Assembly: GCA_947462335.1 (NCBI GenBank)
Contig: OX381705.1
Span: 47,808,898-47,872,897, forward strand
Reading direction: 5' to 3'
DNA length: 64,000 nt
Source of the DNA: Harmothoe impar
Taxonomy: Eukaryota; Annelida; Polychaeta; Phyllodocida; Polynoidae
Part shown: positions 44,690-56,818 of the stretch, piece by piece
How positions within the stretch are numbered: position 1 is the first letter of the stretch
Layout: each line of letters opens with the position of its first letter
Translations under genes and position numbers: made by a program
Notes under the pieces: generated by a model
Told to the model about the DNA's origin: nothing
The model's database searches: none
Seen by the model: the letters and a program-made list of their open reading frames with translations, nothing else

Positions 44690-45235
44690 GATCTAAAGTG
44701 AGCAGGTGCATGGGCGATGAGTCAGGTGGCGTGCAAAACACTGCATGTTCAAATGGAGCAAACATTTATAGTGAGCAGGGCATCGAACATGGGATGAGAT
44801 CTCTGGATAGTAGCCTATGCTTTCCGGCCCTAGTGCAACTTTCTGAAGTTATATTGACATACACCTAGAAGTGAACAGCAAGATAGTAGTATACATGGTA
44901 ACTTTGGTTGTATTGATGGATCAGGCTGTTTCCATCTCATAAGCTTGATTCTGATTCCCTATGCAGTATAAGTATATTTAGTCTATAATACTGAAAACGA
45001 TGGCAATACAGAGGTAATACCTGATGTACATGATAAGGATTAGTTGTACAAGAGACTGAGGATTCAGATGATGGTGAGCTATTTACATCGCTTAGATGTA
45101 GGGCCTGGATGGAAAGTGGTCTAGTTTTTAGTTGAAAGGTTAGTGCAAAGACATGGTATTTGAGACCAGTACTATGACATTTGAATACCTTCTCAGCAAT
45201 ACTTTCTTAAATGGGTTGGGATAGTGCTGGATGGT
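44690..45235 (+). repeat. Diverged direct duplication, copy 1
   Basis: Ordered blocks shared with 45925-46430: GCAGGGCAT, ATCGCTTA-GATGTAGGGCCTGGAT, AAAGGTTA-TGCAA, ATGGTATTTGAGACCAG, CTCAGCAAT and GTGCTGGATGG. Confidence 0.65.
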
Positions 45236-45321
45236 CTATAGCCTGATATTCCCATGTGTGTTCCAGAGCCTATGTGTCCCTAGGTTACTGCATTTAGTTA
45301 CAGAAATGTTGTTCTGTAAAA

Positions 45322-45521
45322 AGGGAGGGGTGAAAGGGAGGGAGAGGGAGGGAGAGGGAGGGGTGAGAGGGAGGGAGAGGGAGGGGGAGGGAGGGAGAGA
45401 AAGGAAGAGGGTGGGAGAGGGTGGGAGAGCGAGGGAGAGGGAGGGAGAGAAAGGAAGAGGGAGGGAGAGGGAGGGAGGGAGAGAGAGAGAGGGAGAGAGG
45501 AAGAGGGAGGGAGGGAGACCG
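45322..45521 (+). repeat. 200-bp polypurine (GGGA)n tract
   Basis: Almost pure G/A on the + strand, GGGAGGGAGAGGG-type units. Long frames on both strands here (Arg/Glu/Gly-rich; Ser/Pro/Leu-rich) are artefacts of it. Confidence 0.95.
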
Positions 45522-45924
45522 CTGGGTACCAATAACCGGAGGCAGACAGCAGGCATAATGGGATATTAACCGGTTCCCTTTCTTGCTGCAAGTGTGTTTA
45601 CTGTGTAATTCCTACAGTCATCTTGGTTATTATTACTTGTAAACAATTCAATCAGCAATGCTACTTAATTAGCACCAGTGTATGTACTCTACTGCCCAGG
45701 GTCCTCCATCTAAAACCCATTGTAGAAATAACACCATCATTTATTGCATACCTAATATTATAGAATGAACCTTTTCCTCCTTAACCCTTTTTGGGGATGG
45801 GGAGCGGTTATAATGTATCAGATTAATTGAGGTAATTGCCTGTGTGTAAGTTATTACCAAATATTGACGTCCCATTTTTACATGGGACATGATCAAAAGG
45901 AACTACTGTAATGTAAGCTGAGTA

Positions 45925-46430
45925 TCAGATCTTATGTGGGGGGGGGGGGGGGTGAAACCAGGTGGGGTGCAGCATATTACATGCTCATATATTGAGCAAA
46001 CATAATATGTATACAGTGGGCAGGGCATGCAATAGAGGGATGAGTGTTGCAGGGAGCACATTCCAAACCTGCTTTTAACATGCATTCTCACCATTATTGC
46101 ATATCATCTCAAATGGGTGAAGAGTGGGCAAAGTGGTGTGTACTCATCTTATAAATTTAATTTGATTCTCCACATGGCATATTTTGTTTTCTCTAGACCG
46201 ACATAATGACAATGGATAACAATGACAATGCACAATTATATGAAATCAGGTGAATCAGATTATAAGCCTTTTTTGTATCGCTTATGCAGGGCCTGGATTA
46301 AAGGCGCACCATCTAGCTTTCAGATAAAAGGTTAATGCAAGCACAATGGTATTTGAGACCAGCACCAGGGCATTTAACTAGCTCTTCAGCAATGTTTTCT
46401 GCAATATAAGTCAGAGCTTAGTCCTGGATG
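45925..46430 (+). repeat. Diverged direct duplication, copy 2
   Basis: Counterpart of 44690-45235 in the same orientation and block order, about 1.2 kb on. A G-run sits at 45938-45952. Confidence 0.65.
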
Positions 46431-47187
46431 GGCAATACAATATCTAAAATGTATTTTAGGAGCCTTTTATTGTCTTTTTACCTAGCCAAAATGTTTTATA
46501 GCTTGACCCATATGTTAAAGCATAGGTTACGTTTGAGCCTAGTCATGTAGTTTGCCAACAGCTACTAAAATGTGTAATAACTCCCTATTTCTTACTGCAA
46601 GGGTCACTAGGTTTACGGACTGACTGTGGACGCTACAGGTGAGGGAACCCACTGTATATGGCTCCTGCTACTTATTTATAATATTTGTAAAGATGAAAGC
46701 TCAAGACTATCTAACTAAAGAAGGGGAAATCAGAGTAGCTCCCCCAGTTGCTGCACTGGTTCTATCCTCACAGAGGTATTATTATCCTGTGACCTCAATC
46801 GGATTAGGCGGTAGGTAAGCCTTTGGGTTACCTGAATCTAAGGGTCTGGCGGCTAAGGACAGGCTTCAAAAATGAATACATTGGTGCTTGGCCTATTTGT
46901 CATGAGTATAAATATGTATAAAGGGGATGTGTCCTTATATATCACTATACCTGAGGCTAAAGAAACTTTCAAGGAAAAGCAGATATACACTCTAAAAACA
47001 GTGTGTTACGTTTACACACTTTTCAACACACTTTTCTGAAGCCACTTTTAACACACTTTTTTTTGGTAACACACAACACACTTTTGGCAAAAGTGTGTTG
47101 AATCTAAAACGTGTGTTGGTGTACAAAGCCATGGTATTGAGGAGGTGGGGATTAAAATAGCTGTTCTACACCTCACAGAGTTTGTCA

Positions 47188-47258
47188 GGTGCCGTGGCTG
47201 AGTTGTCTTGGTGCTGGCACATGAGTCCTGTCCATGCAGGTTCGAATCCCTTGACAAA
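47188..47258 (+). tRNA. tRNA-like (Leu/Ser-type) sequence, probably a SINE head or pseudogene
   Basis: Box A TGGCTGAGTTG (47195-47205) and perfect box B GGTTCGAATCC (47239-47249). The T-stem has mismatches and there is no clean acceptor pairing, so a working tRNA is unlikely. Flanking TTTGTCA (47181) and TGACAAA (47252) could pair. Confidence 0.5.
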
Positions 47259-47880
47259 TATTTTTTTCTCAATATTAAGTATGATTACTTTCTACATGGG
47301 TTAAGAGTTAAATTAGTATAGATTTATTTAATTTCTTGTTATGGCTATTCATGTTCATACTGTGCATATACTGTGTGTATCACTTTTAAAGGCTTCTTAT
47401 ATCTAGGAAAAGTGCTTATTGAACCGCTCACAATAAAAGTGGGAATAGAAGATTATATCAAAACTGAGTTTGTATTGACAGTAAACAAGTCTTAGTCAAC
47501 CACTATGAACACATCCTAGCTTCTGACCCTGGCGAAACTGACACACCTGATAACCAACTGGTGACAGTGGCGCAATGTGCCATGACCGTACCACCGTCAG
47601 ATAGCGTGGGATGGCTGCTCTCACAACCTTTTCTCAGTGTCTCCAGTGGTCCATTGCAGCCTTTTCCCCTCCCGGCTAGGACCACCTTTGTCAACACTGA
47701 TATCTGCTATCTCTTTACCAGTTGCAAGTGTATTATGCTTCTACGGGTTGAAGCGGATCGGTGCAAGTCTCATGGGAGACCAGGACACTGAAGGTTCACC
47801 GCAGTCTGTCTACCGACACTTACAGACGCGACTCTTGTCAGGACAACTTGTTTCACTTGGGAAGATTTGGTGCCAGGTCT

Positions 47881-47950
47881 TCTCTGGGGATCGAACCCAG
47901 GACCTCTCACACACTTGTCCAGCGACTTGCTCTCTAGGCCACCAAATCTC
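47881..47950 (-). tRNA. tRNA-like sequence, probably a SINE head
   Basis: On the - strand: box A TGGCCTAGAGAGC (47929-47941) and perfect box B GGGTTCGATCC (47888-47898). No complete cloverleaf was identified. Confidence 0.5.
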
Positions 47951-48591
47951 CTTGTACAATCATGGTGTATTCCCCCCTCAAATAGGTACCAGAACACACA
48001 ACAGTGAGGAGACACAAAGTATTCTCAAAGATCACACAACTTCTTACCAGTTACCAGTAAGCTATATAACTTACCTTGGGGATTAATATGTTATGACATG
48101 AAGTGGTTCTTAGACAATACAAAGACCGCCCTTATTGAGGGATGCCAATGCACTGACTAATAATAACATAATTTGCAGGGCTTGATATCTATTATAAAGA
48201 CAATAGTTAATCAGCTATTAATAAGCCCTGCTTTTACAGCCTTGCAGAACATCTAATAAGATCTTACATGTGATGGTTATTTGGTTTACGCAAAGAACAT
48301 GTGTGTATAGTTGAAGAGAAAAAACTTCCCATCTATTTCCGATATGGATTGAGTGAGTTTGCTCATTCAATGAGATTCAAATAATACAGTTTTTGTATGT
48401 ATCTCATTGCAAATTAACCCCTATCAAATAGGTGTTATATCTTTCATTGTAGTAGAGGGGATTGGTTGGGGAGGGGGTTGTAAAATAGTTCAACCTCTCC
48501 TGAGGTGGAAAAGAAATTTGACCCTTCTTGAGGGGGGGCTAAAATATTATGGTCCTTCTTAGAAAATAAACGTTTCCATTTGACAGTCAGC

Positions 48592-48662
48592 CCCATTGGG
48601 AATCGAGCCAGGGATCTTTAAGTTCTCAGTCCAAAGACTTGCCTACTGAGCCACTGCGACAG
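48592..48662 (-). tRNA. tRNA-like sequence, probably a SINE head
   Basis: On the - strand: box A TGGCTCAGTAGG (48642-48653) and box B-like GGCTCGATTCC (48599-48609). The reading GTCGCAGTGGCTCAGTAGG is typical of tRNA-derived repeats. Confidence 0.5.
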
Positions 48663-48984
48663 CTACTATATGGCTGTAAGAATGTAGCATAGGTGCATGA
48701 TAGACATTTACTGCTGCTGCCCCCTTTTGTACATGATACACACCTCTCTGACCACAAGTGTGTAAGCAGGTAAGTGAGTTGACAAAAAGTGTGTTACAAT
48801 TCATAAGTGTGTTAAATCTCAAAGTGTGTTGCAAATTTATGTGTGTTACTCTTTAAGCATGTTCCCACAACACACTGTTCTAAGAGTGGATACAGCTGAT
48901 ATAGCACGTTGAGAACTTCTCAGAACAAGAGAGGGGGTGTAGAGAGAGAGGGTGGTGTTGAGGGAGGAGGGGTATGTGTATGGG

Positions 48985-49078
48985 CAGGCAGGCAGGCAGG
49001 CAGGCAGGCAGACAGGCAGACAGGCAGACAGGCAGGCAGACAACCAGACAGGCAGGCAGACAGGCAGACAGACAGGCA
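48985..49078 (+). repeat. (CAGG)n/(CAGA)n tetranucleotide repeat
   Basis: Uninterrupted GGCA/GACA units. All frames crossing it in Arg-Gln-Ala-Gly or Cys-Leu-Pro-Ala are artefacts. Confidence 0.95.
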
Positions 49079-49790
49079 AGCATGCTTCCTATAGTAATAT
49101 ACTGGCCATGGTTTAGACAAAATGAATGTAACCTAGCGACTAATTGCCTTGCTTGGACTAGTCATAATTACCAGTGTACTTCGCCTAAACCCAATGATCA
49201 ATTGCAGCTGATTAGAAATCAATCGTTATGTTTGTCTAATGCAGTTCGTAATGCTGCTTGATTAGCAGACCCTAAGTAGTCTGGCGCGTTATTATTATAT
49301 TATTGTATCTATCAAGTTCGACTGTAAAATTTCTCATGATAAAACTGTAATGAATAAGAAGTAAAGTGTCTTATTCTTCAGCAGAATGACTTAATAATTA
49401 TCTGTGTGGATGTGAAATCATACAGATAGGACAGAGCCAGTGAGTCATTGATAGAGTGGGTATCAACTCAGGGACACCCCTATTTAAAACAATAGAGATG
49501 TGCACCCACCTACCGGCCCTCCCCCTCCACCAAGTAGACAAGAAAGCTGTGAAATCTTACCAAACGAGTAAGAAATCATGCCACAGGAGTGAGAGTGTGT
49601 GTCCTACAAGATGGCTGCTTCCATTCAGACCCTCCACTGTGCTATCATGGGTACGTAGTACGGTATAAATACAGTGTAGCAACGTTGTACTTCAGGGTAT
49701 CTCTGTGGAAGTATTAACTTATCAACAAAGGTATAAAGCAATGTGGAAAAGTAGTGATTAGAACAAACAAGGCTCGAGCATGGGAACCTT
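49079..49790. other. Unassigned sequence
   Basis: No feature recognised. Confidence 0.4.
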
Positions 49791-49898
49791 CCCAGTGGGC
49801 ACAATATTGAGTTTATTATTGAATCAGCGTTAAGACAACCTTGAATCAACATTGACAACCATTTATCAACGTTGATTCAATGCTCTGTGCCCACTGGG
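49791..49898. mobile_element. MITE with CCCAGTGGGCAC ends, short copy
   Basis: CCCAGTGGGCACA at the left and TGTGCCCACTGGG at the right, 108 bp. The interior is made of ATTGAATCA / CAACGTTGATTCAA words. TT lies on both sides. Confidence 0.8.
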
Positions 49899-50222
49899 TT
49901 AGACCCAAAGCCTCTGACTACGGCTGACTCCGGGCTATAGCCCCACCAACATTCATCCCTTACATTACTGTATTCCGCAGAAACTTACCCGGAACAGGTA
50001 GGGAATGGTGGTAGTCTGTAGGAATTAGGAATAGAGCCAATGGCTGACAGCCCTTAGCCCCCTGATCTAGATGTCCTGGACCACATGCCTCATACCTGCA
50101 GTTCGACCTATGTGAGGTGCTAAAGTAAAATTACCTGACTCGTAGTGGCTACAGGTGGAACTACAGGTCTGCAGCATGATCATGTGGGCCAGGCACCCAG
50201 GTGAGGGGGCACTATACTGACG

Positions 50223-50552
50223 GCCGTGTCTCATGAGATTGATACAATTGAAACGTCTTTGACTGGGTGTAGTCTTTGACCAGGTGTAGTCCTTGACCGG
50301 GTGCAGTCTTTGACCAGCAAGTTTCAAAAGGGCTGAAATGGGGGACATGTAGACAGAAATTGGGGGAAAAGGTTAATGGATATTTCAACACTTTATATTA
50401 CAAACTTCGCGGTATTTCGGTGTACATAGCCCTCATTTCAACCTTTTTAAAACTTGCTGGTCAAAGACTACACCCGGTCAAAGACTACACCTGGTCAAAG
50501 ACTTCACCCAGCCAAAGACGTTTCAATTGTATCAATCTCATGAGACACAGCC
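50223..50552. mobile_element. Foldback element related to 6411-6943
   Basis: Inverted repeats of about 118 bp (50223-50340 and 50434-50552). Ends have GTGTCTCATGAGATTG, then AAACGTCTTTGAC, then GTCTTTGACC repeats every ~18 bp. It shares the TCTCATGAG core and the repeat word with the 6.4-kb element, but the rest has diverged. Confidence 0.8.
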
Positions 50553-51779
50553 TGAGTACCCTATTCCTAAGAGCTACCGATTAACTCTAGCCACCAGCTG
50601 GAGCCTATGCCTGGTAGACACTGTAGGCCCTACCCCTATACGGGACTAGCACATCCTGGTACCTCGGGTAGTCGGGGGCTAAACTCCATCTCCTTATCAG
50701 GCTAATCCCCTCTCCTCACACCTTGACCAAAGGGGCTGATAAGAAATTCTCCCATGATGCACTGCTCTGGATTCGGGGGCCTAACCACAATGCATTGCTC
50801 TGAGCCAAAATGGCGGCCCCCATAGCCTAATCAGGCTAATGCGCTAGTCCCGTATATATACACTGGACTGTATGGCCCATCTTAAACCAGGTGAGATAAT
50901 GACTCCTGCAGGGCAGTCATAATTGTATGGTGTTCACACACCCTTAATGTATAAAATGCACTCTTAAGGTATGCAATTCACAGAAATGAAACTGATCCTG
51001 CATATAATAGCATTTCTAGATATACCATGATCGTGAGAGAGATATCATTCTATATATATAATTATTGACTATATGCCTGTATACGCTTTATCTATTTTTG
51101 TCTGTGTCTCACTGATCTCCATGTGTGCTGTTTATACTATTGATTAATTGTACATATGCTGATGTATAGAATAATACTGTCACTACAACAACCCCTAATC
51201 GTATCACTCATTAACAAAACTGTAATTCCGTTTTGTGTTTGAATGTTTAGACTAACCTGATTGGTAGAAGCAATACAACCTTAATAAACATCATAAGTTC
51301 TTGGGAACCTGGCCTCCCTTGCCAGCTAAGCAATCAGTAATTCGTCACTTTGTGCCAAGTAGCCTGCATATATGCATGTCTAGTTATATAGGCCATGCAT
51401 ATGGGTGGGCGTCTGGCTGAACCTATTTCTTGATAAATACATGATACGTTGCACGTTTCCATGGGAGCCTTTTTTGTAAATTCTTTCTGTATCGCTGCCT
51501 ATGCCCATGTTTCCCTCTGCCTGTTTGTTTGTCTGTCTCCCTCTCACTGTCTTGCAGTAGATCTCTTTGATGTCGAGTACTTTCAAAGCTCCAAGGATGT
51601 TTTGTTATCGGTGGGACTTTCACCAAAAAAAACTATTATCAGAGACGCTTTGTTGTCCTAGTAATAACGTTTAAGAAGAAGAGTCTAGTCAAAGTACAAT
51701 TTAAATGTTGTTCAATCTCTGCACCTGGCATTATTCTAAAGGCTGGTGTTTTAACAAAAATGAGAATGTATCAATTAAT
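50553..51779. other. Unassigned sequence
   Basis: A CAAAATGGCGGC motif (YY1-like) is at 50811-50822. No gene recognised. Confidence 0.4.
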
Positions 51780-53330
51780 TAGCCTTACTTGTTGCCGTCT
51801 CCGTGACTGCCGCCGACTCTTCATATGCCTGAAGTACTCCAGGACCGACTGCATAAGGTCGGCGCACGCTCGTCCCCCCAGCGCGCCCGCTGCTGGGGAC
51901 GGGCGGCTACTCCAGCTTCCGGTACAACCCACTTCCGGTAATCCACTTCCGCAATATATAAACCCTCTCTTATCAGTATCCCATTTCATCCATTGTTTCC
52001 TGTGATCAGCAGAGCACTCCAAGGTTACTGAAGTCGAGGTTTCCTTTTTTTCCTGTTTGACACCTACGGTTGCCCACTTCCGTTTTCTCACCTACTGGTG
52101 TCAATTACCCGTATATCCTCGGGTTTTGTGTAACGTGCACGAGGTTTACCGATACCACCCACACCTTAACAGAAGTTATCTCCAATTTTAAGCAGGAGGA
52201 GGGCTTTGATAATTGCGTTGATGACACTCGTAGGGATTCCCATATATATGCTCCCGTACACCTATACCTACTCCGTGAAGGTGGGGTTTCCTAGTACTGC
52301 TGTACCAGCTTCGTACTGGCGCCTGGAGACCTGTTCCAAAGTATTGGGAGCTATCTATAGGACGGGGGAGGTTAGGCTGAAGGACACCTGGGTAATTGTA
52401 CTGGAGGCAAATGCACGGCCTATCACACACCTAACTTCAGATGGGTATACGTATGTGTGAACGTGCAAAATAAAACAGCACGTGCATACTCCCTACATTA
52501 GAACACACTCCATTGAAGTATGTGCAGTAGAATGCCTATGAGTTGTAACACCTTGGGTGAGCACTGTGTGAGTAGAAATAGAGCAACTCTGAGCAGCTGA
52601 ACACCTCTCTACGCTTACCAGGCCCGTCCTGATGGCACCTGATACTGGTAATGCCTCCCGTGTGTTGTGGTCAGTAGTCAATGAGTCACTGCTCGGCGGC
52701 AATAGTAGTCCACACTCCCCGTGGTCACAGTGGTAGGAGCAGAATAAAGCCGTGAGGAGCTGCTCTCTCGGGCTGAGCTGCTTGCTGAGCTGCTCACTCA
52801 CGTGGGAGGTAGTTGTCGCCTTCCTCCCTCCCTCCCTCCAGCCCTACCGCCTACCTACAGGAGCACCGCCAGCCGTCTGCAGTGACGCCCTCCCTCCAGT
52901 GTCCCCAGCTTACCCTCAGCCACTGCCATGCGAGCCGACAGGCAGAGGAGTGGGGGGGGGGGGGGTTGCTGAAAGGTGGAGGGTGCAGGAATTGCTCCCG
53001 CAGTAGTGCCTAGAGGCACACTACTAGACTCAACCCGCCCATCCCACCCATGCACCCACTCACCATGCAGTGCCTGTCGATCACCCACTCCCTACCTGCA
53101 TACCTTGCCACCTGCATAGTGGGCACCACCCCCTATATATCCCTCCCCCATTCTTGTGGACCCTTAATGCTACAGGAGACGGATCTGCGGACATGTGTAC
53201 CGCCCACGAAGGCAGTTGCCTGTTGTCGTCTTGTTACCGTGATTTCAAGCGGCGTGAAAGTCGAGGGCCTCCCCCGCGTCTGTCTCTATTGGGGAGGGGT
53301 TTCCTCTCGTGTGACACTGCGGTGTAGTTT
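51780..53330. promoter_or_regulatory. CpG-richer patch, possible host promoter / first-exon region
   Basis: CG dinucleotides are locally frequent (51840-51960, 52120-52460, 52600-53300), unlike the surrounding AT-rich DNA. CTTCCGG (ETS-type) words occur near 51914-51949. Transcription start and direction cannot be read from the sequence. Confidence 0.3.
51789..52091 (-). CDS. Speculative first coding exon (minus strand)
   Basis: An open frame with an Arg-rich end (MKSRRQSRRRQQ) runs into AA|GTAAGG, a good splice-donor match, at 51783-51790 on the - strand. It lies in the CpG-richer patch. The protein is not recognised: no domain or homologue came to mind, and no acceptor or next exon was found. 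It could equally be an untranslated exon or chance. Confidence 0.15.
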
Positions 53331-55967
53331 ATGAATGTAAAGGTTGATGCTGCAATGCTCTGATTGTAATAAGACAATGTCCATAACTAGATGTCAATTT
53401 TCCAAAACCTCAGTCTATCTCTATATGTACATATTTCAATTGTTTTATAGCGTTTATTTATCTTTGTTTTTAGGATATAGGCCCCAATGTCTGATCTGTA
53501 TTAGGAAACCCCAACCTTCTCAAGTTATAACAATGTTACCCTTATGGTATGTTATGTAGAGAGTCTCAACAGTACATGTGTATATAGCTACAATATCTTC
53601 TCATCAAAGCTGATGAGAGAGAGTGGCCACAGAAAATGGTATACTCGCCCTTGAATATGCTGTTGATTTGGGTTAAAAAGATAACATCTAAATACACAAT
53701 GATACCATTGTACAATCGGTATACCTACAAGCCAATGTATAATCATTAAATATAAGAGGTTACCATAGCTTTATTGCGCTAACAACAGCCTATTCAATTC
53801 TAAGCCAAGCCTGATTCATAGTCCCACTACTGAAGTCACCTGGCCAGGACAGCAGGGCCACATGGTCCCACTGCTCACTGCACCCTTCACCCATACAAAG
53901 TAAAAAGTATGTATATATTCTAAACACATTTCAATCATAACACATTGATAGATAGATCTGTAAATGTAAAAGCAGATGTATGGCCACCAGTGATAGATGA
54001 GCTACAACAGTGAAACGTTTTTCTGTTTGGCTAGCCATCTGGCATTATTCTCCTACTCCTGGTACGGGCTCTCACACATGTACAGGCTATCCTTAATCAA
54101 ATGCAGTACCTATAATATTGTTTAACATACGTGATTATTTAGATAATGTCAACAATTATGAGTAGATAGTGCTGTCTAGAATATTCCACTGAGCCAGCCA
54201 AACTGGCCTTGCTGATCCATAACACTGTGCAACAACCAAAAAATAATGGGGGCAGACCTACCTGACTAGACTAATTTGAGGTCACTGAATCCAAAAATGA
54301 TGGTAAAAAATGCCTCATAAGTCTCAGTTTCAAGATATTCCAACCATGATTATTTGTCGGTCTACTACTGAATATATGGTCCGACCAATATACAGCAGGG
54401 ACAGCATTCATAAAAAATTGTCAATTGCGTTTGCCTGGCAGAGATAACATGACTCAGAAGCACATTTAGTGGTAACATACCATAAAAAACAGGATTCTAC
54501 ACTGTTTTTAAGCTAAATTAGTGATATTTTACCGATATTAATTGAAAAAATACCATAAAATATATAAATTCATCCTAAAGCGATATAACCTTTTTTAAGC
54601 TACCAAGATCAGGATCGTAACCCGTTCTGACAAGAGGTACCCTCAGGGAAGCTATTATTACTGGTTTTAGCCCCCACTGCTGCCAGAATCCCAAAAAGAG
54701 TAATAAATAGACAGAAAATTGCTCGGATAACCCTTTATGCAGAATACAATGATAGATCATTGGTGTTACATCTTTAATATTAAAAATCTACATCTATAAA
54801 GTTTTTTTAGACAAAAAATGGTACAAAGGTCAGTATCTATTTACTATGGTAGCCATTGACACAGTCAAAATATTGGATAGTGGCTCTAGAATATTGGAAA
54901 TGTCATCAATATCGCAAACCTCAAAACAGGCCTTGCAAATTCCTTTCAGAACCAATTTTCTACTAAAAGGTATCCTTGTATGAGGATTTTGACCATAAAA
55001 CCTAATTTTACATGAAACATTAGCCAGGTACATACATTGCTGGAATATGGTCAGAGGTGGTCCTGATGGGGAATACAATAGGAAGACAAAGCAACCTTTT
55101 TAAGCACTAGTTATATGTTTCAAAGTGTTATTTTGGACCTATTTATTCACAAAGAATATTTATTTCTGTAACAGATCAGTAATATATTAATAATGTAACT
55201 AGTTAAAAATAAGTTTTACATGAAAAGTCTAAGCATTTTCCTACTTTTTTTATCAAATAGTGTATATATAAGCTCTAACCCGGTATACAAATAAGACCAT
55301 GTGAAAATCTGAAAACTGAGACTTGCCACACAATTTTGAGTGCCCCAGGTCAAAATACATAGGAATAATTGAGTCTGGTCCCCTTTTTTTCAATTTTTGA
55401 AAATTTGCTGTCCAGTGTTATTATAACCTCAGCAAGATGATAGTACTTTTAAGAGAACTTATGTTTTGAAATTCTAATGTACCACGGCCACGACTAGAAC
55501 CTATAAAAATTAAGTAATATTTCCTGGCTAACAATTTATAACCATTTCAGGCCCTGCTATCCTATATTTCTTTCCCTCTCTGAAACACAGCTTGTTGCTA
55601 TGCTCGTGGGAGCGAGGCCTTGGGTCCGACACCAGAAGTAGAAATGGATTATTCGGATGAGGCTAGATCCTTTTCAATCATCCACTGTAAGGGTTTAACG
55701 GCCACATCTTTTTAATCAAGGTCATAAAACAATCAGCAATTGTATCCATTGTTACAGCATCAGGGAGAAAACTGGCACGGTCATTAAACTGGGTTAACAA
55801 ATTGAACAAACGTGGTGTCTGTTGATAGATTGCGTCAGCGTGAGGCATCCATATCTATGTCTTTTTTAATATGTGATTGAATGGTTTTGCTGGAAGGATA
55901 GATCACTTTGCCTGTTTCTAAGTGCTTCCACGATGATTCCACCCTATGTGAAACTGACGGGTAGACT
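53331..55967. other. Unassigned AT-rich sequence
   Basis: No gene, repeat or mobile element recognised. Confidence 0.45.
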
Positions 55968-56818
55968 GCCTAAGTAACATAAGTCCATTTTTAGTGGTAT
56001 ATTGGCCCAATCCTGGCCCAATATTGGCATTTTGATATTGGCCCACCGCAGGTTTGACCGCTGGCCCAGTAATGGCCCATGCTTGGAGAAAGGGATATTG
56101 ATTTCATGTTGGCACAACTGTGGGCCAACATTTCGATGTTTTAACATCATTTCAAGGTTAGAAATTAAACATCGGGACAACCTTGTTATACATAATGTTG
56201 GCCCAACATGTAATTTTCAAATTAGGACCACTGCAACAATCACTAATATTGAACAATACTATTTTTATGTGTATATAATTGAATGTACAAGCGTAGTTAA
56301 GACATGACTGACAGGTATCATCAGTTTAGAAAAAGCCATTTCTGTCTTTTTAATCCATCTTAATCTCTGTCCCAAAATGGCTAGATATAATACAAACTGT
56401 ATTACTATCATTTAGTAATTATCTAACATCATTACCCACACATGAGGTGTCTTCAAGTTACTTTTGACAAATTCTCAGGGAAGTCATGCAGTTTGACACT
56501 TTTAGATATTGAATCTCATCCATGAACTTCCCCTGACCTTTAACCATGTAGAACACACTGGGGAGGATATTTATAACCCCATATGATTGCAAAGTAGGAG
56601 CCAACCTGTCAGAAACTCTTCAGGCAACATTGAATCCCCTGGTGGAGATTGTAGCCAATATTGGACCAGTGTAGTTAGAATTGATGTTGGTCCAACATCA
56701 CAAAACAACCTGGCCCATTATCAGAATTGCCAAGGGTGGGCCATCACTTTAATTTGTATGTTGTACCAATGCGTTGCGATGGTATCGAGCATTGGCCCAA
56801 TATACCCTTGCTACCTGG
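55968..56818. mobile_element. Non-autonomous element with TTGGCCCAAT words
   Basis: TATATTGG-CCAAT sequences sit near both ends in inverted orientation. The right end reads TATACCCTTGCTACCTGGGAG; the left has GCCTAAGTAACATAAG as a diverged match. The interior is full of TTGGCCCA(A/T) words. Boundaries approximate. Confidence 0.5.

Larger units (their letters stand above)
46987..48889. mobile_element. ~1.9-kb non-autonomous element with CACTCT...CAGTGTGTT ends
   Basis: Left end CACTCTAAAAACAGTGTGTT; the right end is the complement of CACTCTTAGAACAGTGTGTT. Subterminal AAGTGTGTT words occur in inverted orientation (left 47000-47120, right 48785-48865). No transposase is visible. Three tRNA-like modules lie inside. 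It could be one element or two related ends bracketing unrelated DNA. Confidence 0.6.

Noticed and set aside
45231..45591. Arg/Glu/Gly-rich and Ser/Pro/Leu-rich frames of 97-112 codons on both strands
   Set aside because: Artefacts of the (GGGA)n tract, which is stop-free in several frames.
47188..47258. Functional tRNA gene
   Set aside because: Box A and B are good, but the T-stem is mismatched and no clean acceptor stem or full cloverleaf is found; SINE head or pseudogene is more likely.
48846..49261. Cys-Leu-Pro-Ala and Gly-Arg-Gln-Ala repeat frames
   Set aside because: Translation of the (CAGG)n microsatellite.
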